Source: Flavobacteriaceae bacterium
Lineage (GTDB): Bacteria > Bacteroidota > Bacteroidia > Flavobacteriales > Flavobacteriaceae
Assembly: GCA_029245825.1 (NCBI GenBank)
Contig: JAQWON010000079.1
Location: forward strand, 1 to 33,927
Length of the DNA stretch: 33,927 nucleotides
Direction: 5' to 3'
Shown here one piece after another: positions 26,703-33,927 of this stretch (position 1 is the stretch's first letter; each line of letters begins with the position of its first letter). The translations under genes and the position numbers were made by a program. Under the pieces are notes generated by a model. It did not search any database and had not been told where the DNA came from. It saw nothing but the letters and a program-made list of their open reading frames with translations.

Positions 26703-28070
26703 TTGAACAGTTTCTTCCAAGAAAAACACCCTTCCATAAATAAGTTTGAGCAAATGCTTAAAACAAATAAAGTTCTTTTTTTTGATGGAATTGAGTTTGA
26801 AAATATTATTCTTCATTACATTGATCTTGGCAAATTTAATCTTGCAAAAAAAGCTTTAGCAATAGGTATGGATCAACATCCAAAAAATATAGAGTTAATG
26901 CTTTTAAAAACTGAAATATTACTTTTTGAAGGCGCATATAAAGATGCTGAAGAATTGTTAGTTGAAATTGAAATTTTATCTCCTGAGAATGAAGAAATTT
27001 ATGTTCAAAGAGCAAGTATATTCTCTAAAAAGAAAAAACATTCATTAGCCATAGCCCTCCTTTATAAAGCTTTAACAGTTACTGAAAATCCTGCTGAGAT
27101 AAATAATTTAATTGGCAACGAATATCTTTTCATTGAAAATTTTAATAAGGCAAAAGAATACTTTATAAAATGCGTAAATGAAAATCATGAAGATTATCAA
27201 TCTCTATATAATCTTCTTTATTGCTATGAAAAATTAGAGCAAAAAAAGGAAGCTATAATTTTTCTAAAAAAATTTATTGATTTAGATCCCTACAATGAAA
27301 TTGCATGGCATCAATTAGGAAAGCTTTATGCTAAGTCAAATCAATTTGATAAAGCAATGTCTGCTTTTGATTTTTCTATAATTAGTAATGAAAGTTACAG
27401 TAGTGCATATATAGAGAAAGGAAAATTACTTGAAAAGATTGGTCATAATTTAGAAGCAATTAAAAACTATCAAATATCTTCTAAATTAAATAATCCAAAT
27501 GCTTTTATTAGTCATAGAATTGGTTTTTGTCATTTAAAATTGGGTAATTCTAAATTAGCTATGAAATTTTTTGAGGAGTCAATTCAATTGGAACCAAATC
27601 ATGAAAAAAGTTGGATTGATCTAATAAATCTTTTACAAAAAAATAATGAGCTAATAAAATCACAATTGTATGTTAAAAGATCTTTGGAAGTTAATGGTGA
27701 TAGTGTTGAATTATGGAAAAAAAGTGCTGAAATTAATTTCAAAATAAAATTTTATCATGATGTTTGTGTTGCATGTGAAAACATTGATTGTCTTGGAAAT
27801 CATAGTCTTAAGACTTGGAAATTTTGGCTTGATTCAATGATATATCTTAAAAATTGGAATAGTGCTCATGAAATTGGTTTAAAGGCAACCAAATTATTTC
27901 CAAATAACTCATCAATACTTTTAAGAATTGCAGGGTGTAAAATCAGATTAGGCAAAAAAAAGGAAGGTCATAATCTTTTAAAAGAAACTATCAAAAGAAA
28001 TAATATTACAAATCTAATGAGAAAAAAGATCAAGTTATTTTTCCCTGAATTTTTGAATTTTAATCTTTAA
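26703..28070 (+). CDS. Tetratricopeptide repeat protein (cytoplasmic)
   Basis: Multiple TPR units, e.g. AWHQLGKLYAKSNQFDKAMSAFDFSI, SAYIEKGKLLEKIGHNLEAIKNYQIS, SHRIGFCHLKLGNSKLAMKFFEESIQLEPNH; no signal peptide. TTG start. Confidence 0.88.
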   Translation: MNSFFQEKHPSINKFEQMLKTNKVLFFDGIEFENIILHYIDLGKFNLAKKALAIGMDQHPKNIELMLLKTEILLFEGAYKDAEELLVEIEILSPENEEIYVQRASIFSKKKKHSLAIALLYKALTVTENPAEINNLIGNEYLFIENFNKAKEYFIKCVNENHEDYQSLYNLLYCYEKLEQKKEAIIFLKKFIDLDPYNEIAWHQLGKLYAKSNQFDKAMSAFDFSIISNESYSSAYIEKGKLLEKIGHNLEAIKNYQISSKLNNPNAFISHRIGFCHLKLGNSKLAMKFFEESIQLEPNHEKSWIDLINLLQKNNELIKSQLYVKRSLEVNGDSVELWKKSAEINFKIKFYHDVCVACENIDCLGNHSLKTWKFWLDSMIYLKNWNSAHEIGLKATKLFPNNSSILLRIAGCKIRLGKKKEGHNLLKETIKRNNITNLMRKKIKLFFPEFLNFNL

Positions 28071-28107
28071 ATGTTTTTCATATTATAATTTACAAATATA
28101 ACTTTTA

Positions 28108-28115
28108 TACTTTTG
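28108..28115 (+). promoter_or_regulatory. Candidate -7 element TACTTTTG upstream of DUF368 tandem
   Basis: TAnnTTTG match 23 nt before the TTG start at 28139; no obvious -33. Confidence 0.35.
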
Positions 28116-28138
28116 TTAAAAGGTAATATTTATTTTTA

Positions 28139-29086
28139 TTGAAAAAGAAAACAATTCTCCTTTTTGGTAAAGGGATGTTAATGGGAGCTGCTGATTTAAT
28201 TCCAGGCGTTTCTGGAGGCACAATCGCTTTAATAACTGGTATATACAAAAATCTTTTGGATTCAATTGATAGCTTGAATTGTAAAAATTTGAGCCTAATC
28301 AAAAATGGTAATCTGAAAATGTTTTGGGAAAAAATAAACGGAAACTTTTTAATAACAGTTTTTTCTGGAATTATTTTAAGTGTCCTAATTTTTTCTTATT
28401 TAATTGATTGGCTAATTGAAAATCGACCTATCCAACTATGGTCATTTTTCTTTGGTGTTTTAATAACTAGTATTTTTTTTCTAAAAAAGCTAGTTAATAA
28501 TTGGAATCTTTTTAGTTTACTTTTTTTGGTATTTGGAATTTTGATTTCATATCAATTAACAACGCTTCCATTAAAAGACAACGACACAACTCTATTATAT
28601 TTATTTTTTTGTGGAATTGCTGGTTCTATAGCAATGATATTACCTGGAATTTCTGGAGCTTATATTTTTTTAATTCTAGGTGTATACCACACACTTTTAA
28701 ATTCTATAAAAATGGCCACTAAAGTTTGGTCCTCCTTCAAATGGGAGATTTTTTATGAAACATTTTTAATTCTTTCTGTAACTGCTATTGGATTTTTAAT
28801 TGGACTTAGATTTTTTGCGAGTATTCTGAAAAAATTGATTGAAAAAAATAACGATAAAACTATGTCAATACTTATTGGATTGATGATTGGTAGTATTCAA
28901 AAAATTTGGCCATGGCAGGAAGTGGTGAATATAAATCTTAATAATGAAAATTTGTTTTATTCAAAAGCTATTCTCCCATACAATTATAACGGTAACCCAG
29001 AAATATTAACTTCATTAATAGTAATGATAACAGCTGTTTTATTGACTATATTTTTAGGGTCTAAAAATTTAACTCATAATAAATGA
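28139..29086 (+). CDS. DUF368 polytopic membrane protein (polyprenyl-phosphate transporter family)
   Basis: GKGMLMGAADLIPGVSGGTIALITGIYKNLL, internal repeat GIAGSIAMILPGISGAYIFLILGVYHTLL; TTG start. Confidence 0.9.
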   Translation: MKKKTILLFGKGMLMGAADLIPGVSGGTIALITGIYKNLLDSIDSLNCKNLSLIKNGNLKMFWEKINGNFLITVFSGIILSVLIFSYLIDWLIENRPIQLWSFFFGVLITSIFFLKKLVNNWNLFSLLFLVFGILISYQLTTLPLKDNDTTLLYLFFCGIAGSIAMILPGISGAYIFLILGVYHTLLNSIKMATKVWSSFKWEIFYETFLILSVTAIGFLIGLRFFASILKKLIEKNNDKTMSILIGLMIGSIQKIWPWQEVVNINLNNENLFYSKAILPYNYNGNPEILTSLIVMITAVLLTIFLGSKNLTHNK

Positions 29087-30105
29087 TTTTTTTTAAAATC
29101 TCAAATCATACTCAAAATATGCTTGTTCTTTTTTTAAAGGGAATAGCTATGGGTGCGGCAAATAAAATTCCTGGAGTTTCAGGAGGATTTATTGCCTTTA
29201 TTCTTGGATTTTATGAAAAACTTATTCACTCACTTAAAAATATAAATTATAATGCCTTTTCAAGATTATTTAAAAAAGGAATAAAAAGTTTTAGTGATTA
29301 TATTAATGGGAGTTTTTTAATATTTATTTTTTTAGGAGTTATTTTTAGCTATTTCAGTGTTTCATTACTACTAGACTATCTTTTAGATAACTACGAAACT
29401 GAACTCTTTGGAGTATTTTTTGGTTTAATTCTAGGCTCTCTTTTAATCATAGCTAATGATGAAAAAGAATTTAATTATAAAACTATTACAGCTTTATTTG
29501 TTGGACTTTCTTTAGGTTTAGCTATTAGTTTCTTAAAGATTTTGCCTGAAAATGACAATTTACTTTTTGTGTTTTTTTGTGGAATAATTAGTGTTTCTGG
29601 AATGACTATTCCTGGTCTTTCAGGATCATTTTTACTAATCATCCTTGGCAACTACTCTCTCCTTTTAGTTGACTCTGTTAATTCAATATACTATACTGTT
29701 AAAGATATAATTCAATTAAACTTTGATTTTTTAAATGATACTGAAAGAATTCACCTGCTAAAAATTATATTAGTCTTCACCTTAGGGTCTGTAACTGGAT
29801 TAGTCCTTTTTTCTAATTTATTGAGCTACCTACTTAATAAGCATAAACAAATTACTAATTTTTTAATCATAGGCTTTATAACTGGATCATTAAGAACCAT
29901 TTGGCCATGGAAAACTAAATTTTTTGAAACTTTAGAAAATGGAGAAAAAATATATAACTCTGCTGGAAATCCAATAATTAAAGATTATGAATTTTTTATA
30001 CCAAATTTTAATTTAATTGGAACATGGTTAGTTCTATTATTTATATTTTTGGGCATCCTATTAGTTGTTTTTCTTGGGAAATATGGAGAAAAAAAAAATG
30101 AATAA
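29083..30105 (+). CDS. DUF368 polytopic membrane protein, second paralogue
   Basis: LKGIAMGAANKIPGVSGGFIAFILGFYEKLI and GIISVSGMTIPGLSGSFLLIILGNYSLLL; ATGA overlap with first copy. Confidence 0.9.
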   Translation: MIFFKISNHTQNMLVLFLKGIAMGAANKIPGVSGGFIAFILGFYEKLIHSLKNINYNAFSRLFKKGIKSFSDYINGSFLIFIFLGVIFSYFSVSLLLDYLLDNYETELFGVFFGLILGSLLIIANDEKEFNYKTITALFVGLSLGLAISFLKILPENDNLLFVFFCGIISVSGMTIPGLSGSFLLIILGNYSLLLVDSVNSIYYTVKDIIQLNFDFLNDTERIHLLKIILVFTLGSVTGLVLFSNLLSYLLNKHKQITNFLIIGFITGSLRTIWPWKTKFFETLENGEKIYNSAGNPIIKDYEFFIPNFNLIGTWLVLLFIFLGILLVVFLGKYGEKKNE

Positions 30106-30835
30106 ATATATTTTTGGTCTTATTGGTAAAAACGTTAATTACTCATTTTCTAAAAACTATTTTCTGGAAAAATTTAGTAAAAATCAATTAAATAATTATA
30201 CATATAAGAACTTTGATATTAAGTCTATTGATTTAGTTTCACCTATATTAAATAATAAAAAAATTTATGGATTAAATGTTACTATACCATACAAAAAAAA
30301 AATAATCCCTTATTTAGATAAAATTTCAAATAAAGCAAAAGAAATTGGTGCTGTCAACACCATTTTTTTTGATGAAAAACGTAACTCTGTTGGCTATAAT
30401 ACTGATGCTTATGGTTTTCAAAAAGCATTGTTAGAAAAATTAAAATCGACGCCAAAACATGCCCTCATACTAGGAACAGGAGGAGCTTCTCTAGCAGTTT
30501 CTTATACACTTAAAAAAATGGGAATTAAATTTAAATTTGTTTCAAGAAATGCAAATAAAAATATTCTTACTTATAATGATCTTAATAAAGAGATAATAGA
30601 GACTTACTCCTTAATAATTAATACCACTCCTCTAGGAACTTACCCCAAAATCAATGATATGCCACCTTTACCATATGATTCTATTCAGAAATCTAATATT
30701 TTGTATGATCTGACATATAATCCAACAGAAACATTATTTTTGAAAAAGGGAAAGGATAAAGGGTGCCTAACTATTAATGGTCTTAAAATGCTTGTTTATC
30801 AAGCAGAAAAGTCCTGGCAGATATGGAACCAATAA
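30098..30835 (+). CDS. aroE: Shikimate dehydrogenase
   Basis: Start reassigned to ATG 30098 (MNKYIFGLIGKNVNYSFSKNYF); LNVTIPYKKKIIPYLD, GAVNTIFF, GYNTDAYGF, LILGTGGASLAVSYTLKKMG, NTTPLGTYP, NGLKMLVYQAEKSWQIW. Confidence 0.94.
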   Translation: MNKYIFGLIGKNVNYSFSKNYFLEKFSKNQLNNYTYKNFDIKSIDLVSPILNNKKIYGLNVTIPYKKKIIPYLDKISNKAKEIGAVNTIFFDEKRNSVGYNTDAYGFQKALLEKLKSTPKHALILGTGGASLAVSYTLKKMGIKFKFVSRNANKNILTYNDLNKEIIETYSLIINTTPLGTYPKINDMPPLPYDSIQKSNILYDLTYNPTETLFLKKGKDKGCLTINGLKMLVYQAEKSWQIWNQ

Positions 30836-30902
30836 GAGAATATCTTTTTTTTTCGTAATTTTTGAATGAAAAGATGAATTTAAAAAAGTTAAATTAAAGT
30901 CT

Positions 30903-32720
30903 ATGAGTAAAATAAAACTAAATTCTACTTCTAAAAAGAATGAGGTCATAGATGAAGATGATTTTAAAAAATATGATTTTGAATCTTTAGTTAATTATTT
31001 TGAATTCTTATTAAGTGATGAAAATTGGAAAAATAATTTAAAAAAAATTCGAGATCTGGTAAGTGTTTTTGAATCAAAATATAAAGACGAACTTATTTCA
31101 GTGAAATTGGAGTTTATGAAAAAGGGTGGAAATGAAATTGATTTTGAATTTCGGCCTGAATATAAAATTAAATTTGATAAAATTTCTAAAGATTTTAGAG
31201 TCAGAAAAAAAATATTTTACAGAGAGAGAGAAAATACTCAAAAAAATAATCTTGAACAAAAGCTCCAGGTTATTGAAGATCTGAAAGGGCTAATAAATGT
31301 TGATGAAAATATTAATAGTATCTACAAAAAATTTAGAAGTCTTCAAAATAATTGGCATAAAATTGGTTCTGTACCCAATTCACAAAATCTTAATTTATGG
31401 AATACATATAAACATCATATAGAAATTTTTTATGATTTTTTACACTTAAATAGAGAATTAAGAGAATTTGATTTTAAACACAATTATGATGAAAAAATTA
31501 AAATTATTGAAAAGGCTGAGGCACTTACAAATTCAAAAGATATAATTAAAGCATCTAGAGATCTTAATTCACTGCATATACTTTGGAAAAATGAATTAGG
31601 TCCAGTAGCCAAAGAACATAGTAAAAATCTTTGGGGAAAATTCCAAAAGGCTTCAAAAATAATACATTCTAAAAGACAAGAATACAATAAAAACTATGAA
31701 AGTATATTAAAGGAAAACTATCAAAAAAAACTAATTCTTATCAAAAAAATGGAGGAAATTAAAAACTCCTCACCATCTAATTTTAAAGAATGGCAAAAAA
31801 TTCTATCAGAGCATAATAATGTAAGTCAGGAATTTAAAGAAATTAGTCCACTCAAGAAAAATGAAAGTAAGGAAACATGGGATAAATTCCGAATGATAAA
31901 TAAGGAAATAAACAGAAATAAAAATTCCTTTTTTAAGGAACAGAAAATCATACAGAAAAATAACATTAACGATAAAAAAGATTTAATTAACAAGGTTAAA
32001 AAAATACTTGAAAAAGAAGATTGGTCAAGTCATAGTGAAGAAATGAAAATAATTCAAAAGGAATGGGCCAAGATTGGTTTTGTTTCAAAAAATATTTCGC
32101 GGAAGTTATGGGTTGAATTTAATTCAAGTTGTAATCTATTTTTTGAAAGTTTAAAAAAGGGATACAAAAAAATAAGTGAAGAAGATGAAAAAATATTAAA
32201 GAAAAAAGATGAATTTATATCTTCACTAGATAAAGAAAAAATGCCTTTAAAAATTCGAGAATTAAACAAATTCATAAATGAAAAGTGGGAAAATTTTAAT
32301 TCTATAGGAAGTTTAAAAAATTCTGCTTATTTAATTTCTTTCAATAACTTTTCTTCTGCACTAAACAAATTAATCGATTCATTAAAACTTAAAAAATTAG
32401 ATAATGAATCTGTTAAATTTAACATTAAAATCCTAGGTATAGAAAAAGATCCAAACAAAATAAAAGATGAATTGCTAGCTCTAAAAAGAAAAATTGAAGA
32501 TGTGAAATCAAAAGTTCTCCAACTAGAAAACAATATTGACTTTTTTTCGGATTCAAGTAGTGAAAACCCATTAATAAAAGAAGTTTTAGAAAAAATTTCT
32601 GATTATAAAATTCAATCTGATTTTTTAGATAATTGTTTGTCAAGATTAAAATCAATTGAAAGAAAAAGGAATAAGATCTTGGAAACTAAAGAAATAAAAT
32701 CTGAAGCCGAAAATAATTAA
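30903..32720 (+). CDS. DUF349 repeat protein
   Basis: Repeated Trp/Phe-containing helical units, e.g. NNWHKIGSVPNSQNLNLWNTYKHHIEIFYDFL and KEWAKIGFVSKNISRKLWVEFNSSCNLFFE; highly charged coiled-coil-like. Confidence 0.85.
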   Translation: MSKIKLNSTSKKNEVIDEDDFKKYDFESLVNYFEFLLSDENWKNNLKKIRDLVSVFESKYKDELISVKLEFMKKGGNEIDFEFRPEYKIKFDKISKDFRVRKKIFYRERENTQKNNLEQKLQVIEDLKGLINVDENINSIYKKFRSLQNNWHKIGSVPNSQNLNLWNTYKHHIEIFYDFLHLNRELREFDFKHNYDEKIKIIEKAEALTNSKDIIKASRDLNSLHILWKNELGPVAKEHSKNLWGKFQKASKIIHSKRQEYNKNYESILKENYQKKLILIKKMEEIKNSSPSNFKEWQKILSEHNNVSQEFKEISPLKKNESKETWDKFRMINKEINRNKNSFFKEQKIIQKNNINDKKDLINKVKKILEKEDWSSHSEEMKIIQKEWAKIGFVSKNISRKLWVEFNSSCNLFFESLKKGYKKISEEDEKILKKKDEFISSLDKEKMPLKIRELNKFINEKWENFNSIGSLKNSAYLISFNNFSSALNKLIDSLKLKKLDNESVKFNIKILGIEKDPNKIKDELLALKRKIEDVKSKVLQLENNIDFFSDSSSENPLIKEVLEKISDYKIQSDFLDNCLSRLKSIERKRNKILETKEIKSEAENN

Positions 32721-33466
32721 ATACTTTTAGCTTCTTCCCATAATAAATTCAAATCAGTAAGATCCATTTCACTTAAAACAAGTCCCTTCTTTCTTATTAA
32801 ATTTTCCATTTTCTCAAAACGTATAGTAAATTTCTTATTAGACTTTTCAAGTGCCAATTCAGGATCAATATCTAAAAATCTTGCATAATTTACTACTGAA
32901 AATAAAAAATCTCCAAATTCTAATTCAGTTAAATTTTTATCCTTCTTAACAATTTCATCTTTTAATTCAGATATTTCTTCATCAATTTTTTCGAGTATTC
33001 CATCTTTATTTTTCCAATCAAATCCCACTCCTGAAACTTTTTGTTGTATTCTGTATGCTTTAATAAGGGCTGGAAGTTTATTTGGAACACCTTTTAAAAC
33101 TCCTTTAGAATTATTAAGTTTTATTAATTCCCAACTTTTTACCACCTCGTCAGAAGTTGAAAATTTTTTATCTCCAAAAACATGGGGATGCCTGTCAACT
33201 ATTTTTTTTGAAACGTGATTAATAATATCATTGATGTCAAATAATTTCTTTTCACTTCCTATTTTTGCATAAAACACTATATGTAAAAGCAAATCTCCCA
33301 ATTCATTTTTAACATCGTCCCATTTTTTATCTATAATTGCATCAGCAAGCTCGTAAGTCTCCTCAATTGTTAAATTCCTTAAACTTTCAAATGTTTGTTT
33401 TCTATCCCAAGGACATTCCAAGCGAAGTTTATCCATTATTTCAATCAACTTTTTAAATGAATCCAT
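32717..33466 (-). CDS. mazG: Nucleoside triphosphate pyrophosphohydrolase
   Basis: LRLECPWDRKQTFESLRNLTIEETYELADAIIDKKWDDVKNELGDLLLHIVFYAKIG, RHPHVFGDKKFS, VGFDWKNKDGILEKIDEEISEL, ELEFGDFLFSVVNYARFL. Confidence 0.95.
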   Translation of the reverse strand: MDSFKKLIEIMDKLRLECPWDRKQTFESLRNLTIEETYELADAIIDKKWDDVKNELGDLLLHIVFYAKIGSEKKLFDINDIINHVSKKIVDRHPHVFGDKKFSTSDEVVKSWELIKLNNSKGVLKGVPNKLPALIKAYRIQQKVSGVGFDWKNKDGILEKIDEEISELKDEIVKKDKNLTELEFGDFLFSVVNYARFLDIDPELALEKSNKKFTIRFEKMENLIRKKGLVLSEMDLTDLNLLWEEAKSI

Positions 33467-33485
33467 TTGTATTTGTTAAATCTAT

Positions 33486-33927
33486 TTATTTCTTTTTATT
33501 TTGAAAAAGCATTTTATAATCAGTTAGAATTTTACCTTTCATAATGTTTTCTAATTTGCCTTTAATTAATCTCCTTTTAAGTGAACTTAATCTGCCAGTA
33601 AATAAAACTCCTTCCAGATGATCGTATTCGTGTTGAAACACACGAGCCTTTAGACCTTTTAGAACTAATGTTTGATTTTCAAAATTTTCATTTAAGAAAT
33701 TAATTTTAATACTTTCTTTTCTAGAAACATCTTCTCTAATTTCTGGTATACTGAGACAACCCTCATTAAAATTCCAAAATTCTCCTGATTGTTCAACAAT
33801 ATGAGGATTAATAAATACTTTTTTAAAAGACTCTAATTCTTGAGATTCATTTTTAGTTAGCTTTTCATCATCTGAAAAAGGTTTAGTGTCTATAACAAAA
33901 AGACGTATAGATTTTCCTATCTGAGGT
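33486..33927 (-). CDS. def: Peptide deformylase, partial (N-terminus outside window)
   Basis: My reverse-strand translation: PQIGKSIRLFVIDTKPFSDDEKLT...EFWNFNEGCLSIPEIREDVSRKESI...VFQHEYDHLEGVLFTGRLSSLKR...MLFQNKKK*; EGCLSIPE and HEYDHLEG motifs. Not in the supplied ORF track. Confidence 0.95.
   Translation of the reverse strand, partial: PQIGKSIRLFVIDTKPFSDDEKLTKNESQELESFKKVFINPHIVEQSGEFWNFNEGCLSIPEIREDVSRKESIKINFLNENFENQTLVLKGLKARVFQHEYDHLEGVLFTGRLSSLKRRLIKGKLENIMKGKILTDYKMLFQNKKK

Noticed and set aside
31484-32655. Several short minus-strand ORFs within the DUF349 gene
   Set aside because: Low-complexity antisense shadows of a Lys/Asn/Glu-rich coding sequence.
1-33927. Defence island, prophage, CRISPR, tRNA/rRNA or mobile element
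   Set aside because: Looked for nuclease/helicase/toxin clusters, repeat-spacer arrays, transposases and structured RNA landmarks; none seen. Genes are consistent with core flavobacterial content.

Overview
The window is a dense, AT-rich chromosomal segment from a Bacteroidota, very probably a marine or streamlined Flavobacteriales. It carries about 27 complete protein genes plus two genes cut by the window edges (dapB at the left, def at the right). Almost all are housekeeping or lineage-core genes: dapB-lepB-wbqC-like; EEP nuclease; two rhomboids; mutL; a small membrane protein; ribH; TPR; recF; DUF721; ndk; DHH phosphoesterase; gldI; cyclophilin-FKBP fusion; DUF3810; two amidohydrolase-like proteins; SpoU methyltransferase; Rel/Spo; Fur; purA; OstA-like; class III aminotransferase; TPR; two DUF368; aroE; DUF349; mazG; def. 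I saw no tRNA, rRNA, CRISPR array, transposase, integrase, phage gene or recognisable defence island. I do not see convincing evidence of a new multi-gene system. The observations most worth following up are: (i) a pair of secreted amidohydrolase-like proteins in which two of three modules appear to have lost the metal ligands; (ii) a MutL lacking the canonical endonuclease motif; (iii) a LepB with a large insertion, extra N-terminal TM region and a Ser-Leu catalytic motif; (iv) a Fur homologue missing the usual CxxC; (v) TAnnTTTG promoter elements so close to ATG that mRNAs may be leaderless; (vi) a cluster of three inverted repeats in one 92-bp intergenic region; and (vii) a small uncharacterised membrane protein between ribH and mutL. 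All calls come from reading the sequence and the supplied ORF track; no database search was run.
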